A stretch of DNA of 64,000 nucleotides from Hymenobacter sp. H14-R3 (lineage in GTDB: Bacteria; Bacteroidota; Bacteroidia; Cytophagales; Hymenobacteraceae). The stretch's first letter is position 1; every line of letters starts with the position of its first letter. The notes beneath the pieces were generated by a model that searched no databases, was not told where the DNA came from, and worked only from the letters and a program-made list of their open reading frames with translations. The stretch is taken from positions 1 to 64,000 of the forward strand of contig NZ_JASITD010000009.1 of the NCBI RefSeq assembly GCF_030063445.1. Direction: 5' to 3'. A program made the translations under genes and the position numbers. Shown here in pieces: positions 1 to 8,811 of this stretch.

Positions 1-40
1 CGCAAAAGCGTCGTAATTTTGGCAATGAGGCCTTGCTTCA

Positions 41-97
41 CGGGGCAGAACGGACAATGGTGTGTAGGAACCCCAAAGGTCGGACTGCCCCGTTTTT
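41..97 (+). terminator. Terminator-like hairpin with T run
   Basis: CGGGGCAG (41-48) pairs with CTGCCCCG (85-92) and is followed by six T residues. The loop of about 36 nt is long, so this is a moderate candidate for the terminator of a gene lying left of the window. Confidence 0.4.
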
Positions 98-157
98 TAT
101 GCCCTAAAGTTTAGTAGGGTAGAGTGCGCGAATACTACTATTAGCCGGGCGCTCATC

Positions 158-2122
158 GTGCTCAGTACCACACTGCCAGCTATTACGCACGCGGCCACTG
201 CCATCGATGGCACTACGCAGACTATACTTTTTGATTCGAACACAGCGGTGCTAGGTACGGGCGGCACCGTAGGCACGGCCGCCACGGCGCTCAACCAACT
301 GAGCGGGCCCGAAGTAGAGCTTTCGATAGCCAACGCCGACGTGCTGACTATTGCCGCCGATAATTGTGTGGTGCGTGGGCTAGTACTGCACGGCGGGGGC
401 GGTAATAACTCCATGTTGCGCGCCAACTCGGGTGTCAATCTGCTGCTAGAGCAGTGCGGTATCGGCATCACGGCCTTCGGCATAACCACCCCCGCTGCCA
501 ACCCCACCAACGGCGTGGGCGTAGTCTTGAGCAACCTCTCGGGTACGGTGCGGAACAGCCTGATTATGAATTGCGGCAGCTCGGGTATCAACTACTCGGG
601 CAGCGCGGAGGCGGGTAGCGGCTACACCATCACTGGTAATGAGTTTCAGCAGAATGGCCGCATCACGGCCGGGGGCGATAATATTACCCTGGGCGACCAG
701 TCGGCCGGTGCCACCGGGCCGGTTACCATTAGCAACAACCTGATTGCGAATGCCAACAGCAGCGGTATTCAGCTGGAAATCGGGCACCTTAGCAATAATA
801 GTATCACGGGTAATACTATTACCAATAATGGCAAGGGTGGGCCTGCTACGCGCCTCGAAGGCTCGGGTATGCACTACCTGCAGCGTAGTAACCCGGCTAC
901 TAAACTGGTACTGAGTACGAACACTGACGTAATCAGCAACAATATTATTGCCACCAACCAGTCGTCGGCGGTGGTTATCAACTATGGGCAGCGTAACGTG
1001 CGCGTCACTCAAAACTCCATTTATGGCAACGGCGATGGTACCACGGGTGGCCAGGGCCTGATTGCTATCGACTACACTCCCATCACGTACTACGTGGGTG
1101 GCAATAGTGCCTACGGCCAAGGCGACGGCGTGACGCCCAACGACGGTACCGTGAATGCTAACAAGGCCAATGGGGGCATGAACTACCCCATCATTACGAG
1201 TAAAAACGTGAAGACCAGCGGCCTCTACACGACGCTGCACGTGGAGGGCTTCGTGGGGAAATTTGCCAACCAATCGCGCTTCGCTAACACGGAAGTAGAG
1301 TTTTACCGGGGTGACAACACGACCGATACCAACCAGAACGGGGAGATTACGGCCGGCGATGGCCAAAGCTTTCCGCACGGAGAGCCGAGTACCTACATCG
1401 GCACGCTAACGACGGATAAAACCGGTTCTTTCGCCGCCGATATTACGGTGCTAACAGCCAGTATTTCGCCGGCGCTGCTGACGACAGACCCCATCAACTC
1501 GCTGGCTTACAAAGCGGAGTACGGTACTTCGGAAGCTGGTATCAATTTGATTCCTAATACTATACCTCCTAACCTGCTGCCCTTGCCCGTAACGCTAACG
1601 CGCTTCGATGCCCAGGCTAGCGGCGTGGACGTGCTGCTCACCTGGGCCACCGCTACTGAGCTGAACAATGAGTACTTCGAGGTGCAGCGGAGCTTCAACG
1701 GTCGGGATTTTGAGGCGCTAAGTAAGGTAGACGGTCACGGGACTACAACCAAAGCCCAAGGCTACAGCTACACCGATGTGGTAGCCCGTGCGGCCAGCTT
1801 ACTCTACTACCGCCTACGCCAGGTAGATACCGATGGTAAAGACACGTATAGCCCCCTGCGCGTAGTGCGCCTAGCGGCCCAGGCCATGCATCAGCCGGCC
1901 TATCCCAACCCCACGGCCGACTATACTTCGCTAGACCTGAGCACGCTATCCAGTGGCGAATACCAGCTCGTGGTAACTGACTTGCTGGGTAAAATAGTGG
2001 CGACGCAACCGGCCCAAGGTGGCCGGGTTGCTACCCTCGACCTGCACGCGCTGGCGGCAGGTACCTACCTAGTGCGGCTGGCCGGGAATGCCACGCTAAA
2101 GTGGCAAGTAGCGCATTATTAA
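158..2122 (+). CDS. Parallel beta-helix T9SS-secreted protein, 5' end probably missing
   Basis: Large surface or secreted protein of unknown substrate. Residues 1-430 are rich in N-x-I, S-G-I and N-N-x-I turns, typical of right-handed parallel beta-helix (pectate-lyase-like) repeats. Residues 475-575 resemble the fibronectin-like stalk that precedes the sorting signal in this phylum. Residues 582-654 form a T9SS type A sorting domain (YPNP, LLGK, G-x-Y-L-V-R-L). The only possible start is GTG at 158; no ribosome site or convincing signal peptide precedes it. The first residues (LPAITHAATAIDGTTQ) look like the interior of a beta-helix protein. The frame stays open upstream to a stop at 65-67. 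I infer that the N-terminal part has been lost, or was separated by a frameshift. The enzymatic role is unknown. Confidence 0.75.
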   Translation: MLSTTLPAITHAATAIDGTTQTILFDSNTAVLGTGGTVGTAATALNQLSGPEVELSIANADVLTIAADNCVVRGLVLHGGGGNNSMLRANSGVNLLLEQCGIGITAFGITTPAANPTNGVGVVLSNLSGTVRNSLIMNCGSSGINYSGSAEAGSGYTITGNEFQQNGRITAGGDNITLGDQSAGATGPVTISNNLIANANSSGIQLEIGHLSNNSITGNTITNNGKGGPATRLEGSGMHYLQRSNPATKLVLSTNTDVISNNIIATNQSSAVVINYGQRNVRVTQNSIYGNGDGTTGGQGLIAIDYTPITYYVGGNSAYGQGDGVTPNDGTVNANKANGGMNYPIITSKNVKTSGLYTTLHVEGFVGKFANQSRFANTEVEFYRGDNTTDTNQNGEITAGDGQSFPHGEPSTYIGTLTTDKTGSFAADITVLTASISPALLTTDPINSLAYKAEYGTSEAGINLIPNTIPPNLLPLPVTLTRFDAQASGVDVLLTWATATELNNEYFEVQRSFNGRDFEALSKVDGHGTTTKAQGYSYTDVVARAASLLYYRLRQVDTDGKDTYSPLRVVRLAAQAMHQPAYPNPTADYTSLDLSTLSSGEYQLVVTDLLGKIVATQPAQGGRVATLDLHALAAGTYLVRLAGNATLKWQVAHY

Positions 2123-2140
2123 GGAGTTGTAGTAAGCTCG

Positions 2141-2205
2141 AATAAGCAGTAAGTGAATTGGTTATCACACATATTATGTGACAACCAATTCACTTACTGC
2201 TTATT
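2141..2205. repeat. Perfect 23-bp inverted repeat
   Basis: Arms 2141-2163 and 2183-2205 are exact reverse complements. The 19-nt loop contains a second short palindrome (CACAT-ATT-ATGTG). It lies between a plus-strand gene end and a minus-strand gene end, so it probably acts as a bidirectional terminator or is an extragenic palindrome. It is A+T-rich compared with its surroundings. Confidence 0.85.
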
Positions 2206-2217
2206 AGCTAATGTGCT

Positions 2218-2730
2218 TTACTGGGCGAGCAGCCCCCGCATATCGAGCGCCCGCGTATACATGGTAAGCTGGCCATCGGGCGTGGTGGGCCACTCGGCGC
2301 GGGGGCGGTCCCAGTACAGTTCCAGGCCGTTGCCGTCGGGGTCGTTGAGGTAAATAGCTTCGCTCACGCCGTGGTCGGAGGCCCCGCTCAGCGGGTAGCC
2401 GGCCGCCAGCAAGCGCTTCACCACGGCAGCCAGCCCGGCCCGGTCGCGGTACAAAATGGCGGCGTGGTAGAGGCCCGCCACGCCCTCGCGCTGCGCCGGC
2501 CGGCCACCCTGGCTGTGCCAGGTATTGAGCCCAATGTGGTGGTGGTAGCCATCGGCCGACAGAAACACGGCCGAGCCCATATCCAGCATCACCTCAAAGC
2601 CCAGCAGGCCGTGGTAGAACGCCAGCGCCCGCGGTATGTCGGCAACCTGCAAGTGAATGTGGCCGATGCTCGTGCCGGCGGGCACAGCGTAGGGTATTGT
2701 GGCGGAGGAGGTCAAAGCGGTAGGTTCCAT
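2218..2730 (-). CDS. VOC-family (glyoxalase/extradiol dioxygenase-like) protein
   Basis: 170 aa cytoplasmic protein of the vicinal-oxygen-chelate fold, closest in layout to the CatE catechol-2,3-dioxygenase group. The first beta-alpha module begins at residues 22-29 (IGHIHLQV, with His24 as likely metal ligand). The HHIGLNTWHS segment is typical of this group. The second module starts around GLYHAAI and ends with NGLELYWDRP, whose Glu is the usual C-terminal metal ligand. Complete length for the family. The substrate cannot be told from sequence. It stands alone on the minus strand, with a terminator for the upstream gene just before it. Confidence 0.8.
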   Translation of the reverse strand: MEPTALTSSATIPYAVPAGTSIGHIHLQVADIPRALAFYHGLLGFEVMLDMGSAVFLSADGYHHHIGLNTWHSQGGRPAQREGVAGLYHAAILYRDRAGLAAVVKRLLAAGYPLSGASDHGVSEAIYLNDPDGNGLELYWDRPRAEWPTTPDGQLTMYTRALDMRGLLAQ

Positions 2731-2789
2731 AAGAAAAAGGGTACGTTAAGTGCAAGAATAATGTACCTACATTGGTCAAGAAACAAGCC

Positions 2790-2825
2790 AAAAAAAAGTC
2801 CTGCCACGCTGGCAGAACTTTTTTA
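2790..2825 (-). terminator. Rho-independent terminator
   Basis: A stem CTGCCA-CGC-TGGCAG is flanked by an A tract on one side and a T tract on the other. Read on the minus strand it follows the META lipoprotein gene and precedes the VOC gene, so it most likely separates these two transcripts. Confidence 0.75.
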
Positions 2826-2883
2826 AGGTGATTTCGGACTTGCCACTGGGTCTGCAAAGACGTAATAAATAAATTTTTGACTT

Positions 2884-3330
2884 CTAAGGAGTTACTACGA
2901 AAATTAACCGGGGTTTTGCCACTTGGGGAGCGTAGAGTCGGAGTGTATCGTGGCTAATTGCGTAGCGGCTGGTCTGTGGGAGCGCAGCCAGGTAGCGGTC
3001 GGCCACGTTAGGGCTTGTGCAGCTGCCTTTCGTCGTAGTAAGCCGACTAATGGTGAGTTGCTGCGCGCCGGTGCCCAGTGCGAATTGCCCCTGAATGGCA
3101 TCGCACGTCGCCAAGCCTAGCAGTTGATTACCGACCGCTCCGAACTGGATATACGAATTATAGTCATAAGAATAGCTCGAAACCGCTACGGGTATCGCCT
3201 CCACCTGCACCAGCGCCCAGCGGGTACCCAGCAGCCCAGAGGCGGGCGTTGGAGCCGGGTCGGTGTTACGGTGCCGACAGCCCACGAGCAAGACAGCCGC
3301 TGCCAGGTAAAAGGCAAAGTTCTGGTTCAT
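2884..3330 (-). CDS. META/HslJ-like lipoprotein
   Basis: 148 aa. The start at 3330 is chosen because it gives a compact lipoprotein signal ending in the lipobox LLVGC; the upstream ATG at 3354 only adds eight residues. After the lipid-bearing Cys, the sequence follows the META domain pattern: a tryptophan-containing strand (LLGTRWALVQV), then G-N-Q-L-L-G-L-A-T-C-D-A-I-Q-G-Q-F, and a late region (SRYAISHDTLRLY) typical of HslJ-like proteins. Likely anchored to a membrane facing the periplasm. The family is linked to stress or antibiotic tolerance in some bacteria, but its function here is unknown. Confidence 0.65.
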   Translation of the reverse strand: MNQNFAFYLAAAVLLVGCRHRNTDPAPTPASGLLGTRWALVQVEAIPVAVSSYSYDYNSYIQFGAVGNQLLGLATCDAIQGQFALGTGAQQLTISRLTTTKGSCTSPNVADRYLAALPQTSRYAISHDTLRLYAPQVAKPRLIFVVTP

Positions 3331-3433
3331 AAATTTTTGTCTTAAGTAAGGCAAGGAAAAAATAGATTTAAAAAATATATTCTATAATTTAAGAATTTGC
3401 CGACCAGAACCGGGAGCTTAGTTGATAATCAGA

Positions 3434-4216
3434 TTATTTAAACGGCACCGACGAGCCGCTTTCCTTCACCATACTGGTGGGCACCAGGTCTTTCACCACG
3501 TTGGCCTTCAGCGTGAGCTTGGTGTCGCCGTGCAGGTCGTTGGAGGCCAGCGTGACCACCTCGGCGGCCGTGCCCACGGTGCGTTGCGCATATACCAGCT
3601 CTACCACGGCACTTTGGCCGGGCTTGATGGGGGCCGGGGCCGTGCGGTAGCCCACGCAGTAGCAGTTGGAGGAGATAGTGCTCAGCACCAGGTCTTTGGC
3701 GCCCGCGTTGCGCACGCCGATGCGCGCCACTGGCTGGGTGCCGGCCTCAATGCGGCCAAAGTCGTAGCCCGGTTTTTCCAGCACCAGGCGGGGCGAGGCG
3801 GCCAGCTGGCCCGGCGTGAGGGTGGCCCGAAGCTCCTCCTTAGTCAGCACCAAGCCTCTGAGGCTGAGTACTTTGCTGCCTTCGGTGGCATTGCTCATCA
3901 CGGTTACCGTTTTGGCAAAAACGCCGGGGCGGCCCGCGCTGTTATACACCGCCTTGATGACGCCCGACTTGCCGGGCATTACCGGGGCTTTGGTCCACTC
4001 GGGGGTGGTGCAGCCGCAGCTGGCCTGGGCGTTGGCAATGACAATGGGCTGATTACCCGTGTTTTTAAATTTAAATTCGTAGGTGGCCATATTGCCCTCG
4101 GGCACCTTGCCGAAGTCGTGGTCGGTGCTTTCGAAGGTGAGCACGCCCTGCGCGTGGGCAGCCAGTGATAGCAGGCCCAGGGTGAGGCTCAAAGCGAGGG
4201 TAGAGAGGAAGCGCAT
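3434..4216 (-). CDS. DUF1573 secreted protein
   Basis: 260 aa with a signal peptide (cleavage after AHA, residues 20-22). Two Ig-like DUF1573 modules follow. The first has the family signature FDFGKV-like ST-DHDFGKVPEG, then ASCGCTTPEW and a G-x-I-K-A-V-Y-N strand. The second starts at PGYDFGRIEAG and has NCYCVGY in the equivalent Cys position. Function is unknown; the family is abundant in Bacteroidota and is thought to be periplasmic or cell-surface. It is divergent from the E1 gene, with 166 bp between them. Confidence 0.8.
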   Translation of the reverse strand: MRFLSTLALSLTLGLLSLAAHAQGVLTFESTDHDFGKVPEGNMATYEFKFKNTGNQPIVIANAQASCGCTTPEWTKAPVMPGKSGVIKAVYNSAGRPGVFAKTVTVMSNATEGSKVLSLRGLVLTKEELRATLTPGQLAASPRLVLEKPGYDFGRIEAGTQPVARIGVRNAGAKDLVLSTISSNCYCVGYRTAPAPIKPGQSAVVELVYAQRTVGTAAEVVTLASNDLHGDTKLTLKANVVKDLVPTSMVKESGSSVPFK

Positions 4217-4324
4217 AGCGAAAAAGCCAGGGGCAACCCTGGGTAAAAGTGTAGACTAACAATAAGTTAACCCCCGGCCGCCGCCCGGACGAGCAAATAT
4301 ACAGCTTGCCCCCGCCCGCTTTCG

Positions 4325-4332
4325 TAAATTTG
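4325..4332 (+). promoter_or_regulatory. -7 promoter element TAAATTTG
   Basis: Exact match to the Bacteroidota -7 consensus TAnnTTTG, 50 nt before the E1 start codon. A TTG lies about 16 bp upstream, slightly closer than the usual -33 spacing. Confidence 0.55.
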
Positions 4333-4382
4333 CGGCATCGCACTCCCCCATTCCCACCCCCTCCACTACTTATCCCGCTCTT

Positions 4383-6809
4383 ATGTCTGATACGCTGCTG
4401 GCTCCCGCCGACGCTTCGGTGCACCCCTCCCTCACCAAAGCCGAGCTGCTCGACGACTACCGCCTGGCCTGGGAAAGCCGTCACGCCTCGCTGGCCGGCC
4501 GCCGCGAGGTGTTCATGGGCAAAGCCAAGTTTGGCATTTTTGGCGATGGCAAAGAATTGCCGCAACTCGCGATGGCCCGGGCCTTTAAGGCCGGTGATTT
4601 CCGCGCCGGCTACTACCGCGACCAAACCTTTATGGTGGCCGTGGGCGAGCTTACCTGGCAGCAATACTTTGCCCAGCTCTACGCCCACGCCGACCCCGAG
4701 GCCGAGCCCAGCACCGCCGGCCGCGCCATGAACGGCCACTTCGGCACCCGCCTGCTCGACGATGATGGTCAGTTCAAGCCCCAGACGTCGACCAAAAACT
4801 CGTCGGCCGACATCTCGCCCACCGGCGGCCAGATGCCCCGCCTCGTGGGCCTGGCCTACGCCAGCAAGCTCTATCGCCAAAACCCTGAGCTGCACCAGTT
4901 TACCGATTTCTCGGTGAATGGCAACGAGGTGGCTTTCGGCACCATCGGCAACGCCAGCACCTCGGAAGGCGTGTTTTTTGAGGCCATCAACGCCGCGGGC
5001 GTGTTGCAGATTCCGCTGCTGATGTCGGTGTGGGACGACCACTACGGTATCTCGGTGCCGGCTGAATACCAGACCACTAAGCAGAGTATTTCGGCCATTC
5101 TGGCGGGCTTCCAGCGCGATGGCGAGGGCCAGGACGGCTTCGAGATATTCGTGGTGCGCGGCTGGGACTACCCGGCCCTGGTCGATACCTACCAGCGCGC
5201 CGCCGCCGTGTGCCGCGCCCAGCACGTGCCCGTGCTCATCCACGTGACGGAGCTCACGCAGCCGCAGGGCCACAGCACCAGCGGCTCGCACGAGCGCTAC
5301 AAGCCCAAAACCCGCCTCAGCTGGGAGGAGGAGCACGACTGCCTCACCAAGCTGCGCGAATACCTGCTCACCGAGGGCGTGGCCAGCGAAGACGAGCTGG
5401 CCCAGATTGAGAAAACGGCCGCCGCCGTTGTCAAGCAGGCGCGCACCACGGCGTGGTCGGCGTTTTTCGACCCCATTCAGCAGGAGCGCGAAGATGCCCT
5501 GGTAATACTCAACAAAATGGTGGCCGAAACCGGTACCGAAAACCAGCTGGCTGAGTTGGTTAACGGCCTGAAAACCAACGTAACCCCCATTCGGGCCGAT
5601 ATTGTGCGCACTCTGCGCAAGGCGCTGCGCCAGGTGCGCGGCAACCGCCAGAGCGCCGGCCGCCGCGCCGCCCAAAGCCTGCTGGAGCAGTGCGAGGCCG
5701 AAAACGCCGACCGCTACAACTCCTACCTCTTCAGCCAGAGCGAGGAGGCCGTGGGCAATATCGAGGAAGTGCCGGTAGCATTCGCCGCCGATGCGCCGCT
5801 GGTGGACGGCCGCGAGGTGCTGCAAGCCTGCTTCACGGCCAACTTCGAGCGCGACCCGCGCATCTTTGCCATCGGCGAGGACGTGGGGCATATTGGCGAT
5901 GTAAACCAGGCCTTTGCGGGCTTGCAGGAGAAGTTTGGCGCGCTGCGCGTGACTGATACCGGCATCCGCGAGTGTACCATTATCGGGCAAGGTATTGGGG
6001 CGGCGCTGCGCGGCCTGCGGCCGATTACTGAGATTCAATACCTTGATTACCTGCTCTATGCCATCCAGATATTGAGCGACGATGTGGCCTGCTTGCAATA
6101 CCGCACCAAGGGCGGGCAGAAGTCGCCGCTCATTGTGCGCACCCGCGGTCACCGCCTGGAGGGCATCTGGCACTCGGGCTCGCCCATCCAAATGATACTG
6201 GGGGCCATCCGGGGTATGCACCTGTGCGTGCCGCGCGATATGACGCAGGCGGCGGGCTTCTACAACACGCTGCTGCGCAGCGACGAGCCGGCCATCGTAA
6301 TCGAGTGCCTCAACGGCTACCGCCTCAAGGAAAAGCTGCCGTCCAACGTGGGCGAATTCACGCTGCCCCTGGGCCAGCCTGAGGTGCTGCGCGCCGGCAC
6401 CGACATTACCATCGTTACCTACGGCTCGATGTGCCGCATCGTGATGGACGCCGCCAAGCAGCTGGCGGAAGTTGGTATTTTGGCCGAAGTAATTGACGTG
6501 CAGACGCTTCTGCCCTTCGATACCGACCAGCTGATTGCCGATAGCCTGCGCAAAACCGGCCGCGTGCTCTTCGCCGATGAGGACGTGCCCGGCGGGGCCA
6601 CCGCCTACATGATGCAGCAGGTACTCGACGGCCAGCAAGCCTACAAGCTGCTCGACTCGGCCCCGCGCTGCCTGGCCGCCCACCCGCACCGCCCGCCCTA
6701 CGGCTCCGACGGCGACTACTTCTCCAAGCCCAACGTGGAGGACGTGTTCGACACAGTGTACGAGCTGCTGCGCGAAACCGACCCGGCCAAGTTTCCGGCT
6801 ATTTATTAA
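4383..6809 (+). CDS. 2-oxo acid dehydrogenase E1, fused alpha and beta subunits
   Basis: 808 aa. Thiamine-diphosphate E1 component that decarboxylates a 2-oxo acid and passes the acyl group to a lipoyl E2. Residues 1 to about 400 are the alpha part, with the cofactor region GNASTSEG and WDDHYGIS. Residues about 470-808 are the beta part (GEDVGHIGDV, RVTDTGIRE, DEDVPGGATAYM, then a transketolase C-terminal domain). Alpha/beta fusion of about 800 aa is usual in this phylum; it is often labelled branched-chain or generic 2-oxo acid E1. The first residue of the usual GDG metal-binding motif that ligates Mg is Asn, not Asp (GNA). No E2 or E3 gene is nearby, so the substrate is undetermined. Confidence 0.88.
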   Translation: MSDTLLAPADASVHPSLTKAELLDDYRLAWESRHASLAGRREVFMGKAKFGIFGDGKELPQLAMARAFKAGDFRAGYYRDQTFMVAVGELTWQQYFAQLYAHADPEAEPSTAGRAMNGHFGTRLLDDDGQFKPQTSTKNSSADISPTGGQMPRLVGLAYASKLYRQNPELHQFTDFSVNGNEVAFGTIGNASTSEGVFFEAINAAGVLQIPLLMSVWDDHYGISVPAEYQTTKQSISAILAGFQRDGEGQDGFEIFVVRGWDYPALVDTYQRAAAVCRAQHVPVLIHVTELTQPQGHSTSGSHERYKPKTRLSWEEEHDCLTKLREYLLTEGVASEDELAQIEKTAAAVVKQARTTAWSAFFDPIQQEREDALVILNKMVAETGTENQLAELVNGLKTNVTPIRADIVRTLRKALRQVRGNRQSAGRRAAQSLLEQCEAENADRYNSYLFSQSEEAVGNIEEVPVAFAADAPLVDGREVLQACFTANFERDPRIFAIGEDVGHIGDVNQAFAGLQEKFGALRVTDTGIRECTIIGQGIGAALRGLRPITEIQYLDYLLYAIQILSDDVACLQYRTKGGQKSPLIVRTRGHRLEGIWHSGSPIQMILGAIRGMHLCVPRDMTQAAGFYNTLLRSDEPAIVIECLNGYRLKEKLPSNVGEFTLPLGQPEVLRAGTDITIVTYGSMCRIVMDAAKQLAEVGILAEVIDVQTLLPFDTDQLIADSLRKTGRVLFADEDVPGGATAYMMQQVLDGQQAYKLLDSAPRCLAAHPHRPPYGSDGDYFSKPNVEDVFDTVYELLRETDPAKFPAIY

Positions 6810-6829
6810 GTAACTGACTAACAAATTAT

Positions 6830-6933
6830 TAGAACGTCATGCTGAACGCAGTGAAGCATCTCACTCACGCCATTCGGATTACTAATCCAACGGCGTGAGC
6901 GAGATGCTTCACTGCGTTCAGCATGACGTTCTA
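6830..6933. repeat. Long inverted repeat, family B copy 1
   Basis: Arms 6830-6871 and 6892-6933 are complementary over 42 nt with one mismatch. The loop (6872-6891) contains GGATT-ACTA-ATCC. Both outer ends carry AGAACGTCATGCTGA. The same outer sequence recurs at 25097-25198, so this is a dispersed repeat, not only a terminator. It lies between the E1 gene end and a minus-strand gene end. Confidence 0.9.
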
Positions 6934-6961
6934 AATAATCCCCCTTTAATCTGTAACTACC

Positions 6962-7525
6962 TTACCGCTTGGCAATTACGATGCTATCGGTGCGAATAAC
7001 GTTGCTAAGATTCAAGGCGCGGTCGGCGATGCTTACGTCGAAGCGCACCACCTGGCCCGCGGTAAACACGTCGCCGTAGCCGAAGCCGATGGTGCGGGTA
7101 AGCGTGCCTTTGAGGGGCGCGGCTTTGCCATCGGTGAGGGGGGAGGGGTGGTCGAAGCGGCCGTTGTAGGCCCCCGTCGTGGTGAGGCCCAGCGACACCG
7201 TAGACACGTAACGGCCCGTCCGGTCCTTGATGAAGGGCTCGACGAAGTAGTTGTTGTTGAATAGCGCCGGGAAGGCGTAGGGCGCTACTTTACTCTCCGC
7301 TTCCGTAAGGCCCAGGTCGCCGTCGCCATCCTGAAAATTGATGGTAATGAGTACCGAATCAATCGGTTGCTGCTGCGGGTTGGCGAAGTTGGTGCGCCGC
7401 GCTTCTATGCGATTGAAGCTGATGGAGGGCGTAGTAGGATATTCCGGTGCTTTCAGGCACCCGCTCAGGCCGCCCGCCAACAGGCCCAACCCGCCAATTA
7501 CCGCTGATAGTCGAAACAAATTCAT
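6962..7525 (-). CDS. Hypothetical lipoprotein
   Basis: 187 aa from the ATG at 7525 (an in-frame ATG at 7537 adds four residues). The N-terminus is a lipoprotein signal with lipobox LSGC. The mature part starts KAPEYPTTPSISFNRIEARR and contains DGDGDLGLTEAES, an Asp-rich loop that might bind calcium, followed by beta-strand-like sequence. It resembles hypothetical lipoproteins of Cytophagales with an N-terminal 'P-x-I-x-F' strand. Function unknown. Its start codon is 142 nt from the divergent LuxE-like gene. Confidence 0.65.
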   Translation of the reverse strand: MNLFRLSAVIGGLGLLAGGLSGCLKAPEYPTTPSISFNRIEARRTNFANPQQQPIDSVLITINFQDGDGDLGLTEAESKVAPYAFPALFNNNYFVEPFIKDRTGRYVSTVSLGLTTTGAYNGRFDHPSPLTDGKAAPLKGTLTRTIGFGYGDVFTAGQVVRFDVSIADRALNLSNVIRTDSIVIAKR

Positions 7526-7667
7526 ACGCAAACGCAAAAAAAGATGCCTGGCTCACTCCGCAAACCAGCCTGCCCGGCCAACGCACGGGCGCTTGGTTTG
7601 TTGTGAGCCGTAAATGTAAGCGGCCCGCTGCCCCAGCCCGCTTTTTGCCCAACCCCCGCCGCTTGTT

Positions 7668-8681
7668 ATGAGTTTCCGCACCGCCTTCCTCGGCCCTGAC
7701 TATCAGGCCCTCACCACCCTGGCGCCCTCGGTGTTTGAGGCCGTTGCGCTGCACCTGTTTCGGCACCAGGCCGCGCACTGCCCGCCCTACCGCGCCTACC
7801 TGGCCGGCCTGGGCCGCGACCTGCGCGCGGTGGATAAGCTGGAGGACATCCCGTTTCTGCCCATCGAATTCTTCAAAACCCAGCAGGTGCGCACCGAGCC
7901 CGCCGACTGGCAGCCGCAGGAAACCTTCCGTAGCAGCGGCACCACGTTGCAGCAGCGCAGCCAGCACCTCGTGCGCGACCCGGCGCTGTACCGCGCCAAC
8001 GCGGCCAGCATCTTCGAGGCCGCCTACGGGCCCCTCACCAACTGGATATTCCTGGCCCTGCTGCCCTCGTACCTGGAGCAGGGCGAGTCGTCGCTGGTGG
8101 CCATGGTGGCCGATTTTGCCCAGCGCTCGGGGCAGGCGCAGCCGGCTTTCTTCTTGCGCGACCACGCCGGGCTCATTCAGGCCCTGGCCGAAGCCAAGCG
8201 CCAGCCCGGCCGCTGCGTCATGCTTTTCGGCGTCACCTACGCGCTGCTCGACCTGGCCGCCGAGTACCCCGGTGCGCCCGAGCTGCACGGCCTCACGGTG
8301 CTCGAAACGGGCGGCATGAAGGGCCGCCGCCGCGAGATGATTCGGGAGGAGCTGCACCAGGAATTGCAGGCCGCCTTCGGCCCCGCGCCCATTCACTCCG
8401 AGTACGGCATGACCGAACTGCTGAGCCAAGCCTACTCGCCGGGCGAGGGCTTGTTCTACTGCCCGCCCCAAATGCGCGTGCTGCTGCGCGACGCCGCCGA
8501 CCCATTCTCCGTATCGGCCACCCGCGCCGAGGGGGCCATCAACGTTATCGACCTGGCCAACGTGGACAGCTGCGCTTTTATCGAGACCAAGGACCTGGCG
8601 CGGCGGCACCCCGGCGGCGCGTTTGAGGTGCTGGGCCGGTTGGATAACTCGGACATTCGCGGGTGCAGCCAGTTGGTATAA
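7668..8681 (+). CDS. LuxE-like acyl-protein synthetase family protein
   Basis: 337 aa, cytoplasmic, ANL-superfamily-like. Matches the LuxE/acyl-protein synthetase pattern: an N-terminal helical region, PIEFFKT, then the nucleotide-binding stretch TFRSSGTT, a central LETGGMKGRRREM segment, and SEYGMTELLSQAYS near the adenylate site. No luxC or luxD homologue is present, so this is not a bioluminescence operon. In Bacteroidota such genes are usually stand-alone and probably activate an acyl or amino-acyl group; the substrate is unknown. The stop codon is followed within four bases by a REP unit. Confidence 0.75.
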   Translation: MSFRTAFLGPDYQALTTLAPSVFEAVALHLFRHQAAHCPPYRAYLAGLGRDLRAVDKLEDIPFLPIEFFKTQQVRTEPADWQPQETFRSSGTTLQQRSQHLVRDPALYRANAASIFEAAYGPLTNWIFLALLPSYLEQGESSLVAMVADFAQRSGQAQPAFFLRDHAGLIQALAEAKRQPGRCVMLFGVTYALLDLAAEYPGAPELHGLTVLETGGMKGRRREMIREELHQELQAAFGPAPIHSEYGMTELLSQAYSPGEGLFYCPPQMRVLLRDAADPFSVSATRAEGAINVIDLANVDSCAFIETKDLARRHPGGAFEVLGRLDNSDIRGCSQLV

Positions 8682-8684
8682 GTG

Positions 8685-8808
8685 AGTGTGCGGTAAGCTT
8701 TAGCTTGCCGTGGTAGCAGCCAGGTGCTATAAACCCAGCAAGCTAAAGCTTACCGCACACTCGCTTGTCAGCACCGTTAATTCGGCAAGCTAAAGCTTAC
8801 CGCACACT
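8685..8808. repeat. REP family A cluster, locus 1 (three units)
   Basis: Three copies of the core GGTAAGCTTTAGCTTGCC: forward at 8685-8710, reverse at 8738-8761 and reverse at 8783-8808. The first starts 3 nt after the LuxE-like stop and the last ends 3 nt before the stop of the minus-strand regulator. Copies 2 and 3 are also direct repeats of each other, including the flank CCGCACACTCGCTT. Confidence 0.9.
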
Positions 8809-8811
8809 CGC

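Noticed and set aside
2141..2205. Attachment site of a mobile element
   Set aside because: No integrase, tRNA or second copy of the arms is in the window; a simple hairpin between two gene ends is enough.
4071..6824. 917-aa open frame antisense to the E1 gene
   Set aside because: It is a shadow of a highly GC-rich gene; the translated sequence is H/G/A/V-rich with no family pattern, and the sense strand is clearly coding.
7668..8681. Bioluminescence operon because of the LuxE-like gene
   Set aside because: No luxC, luxD, luxA or luxB homologue is present in the window; such LuxE-like genes are common stand-alone.
8685..8808. Possible CRISPR array
   Set aside because: Repeats are in opposite orientations with unequal spacing and no leader or cas genes; they fit REP elements.
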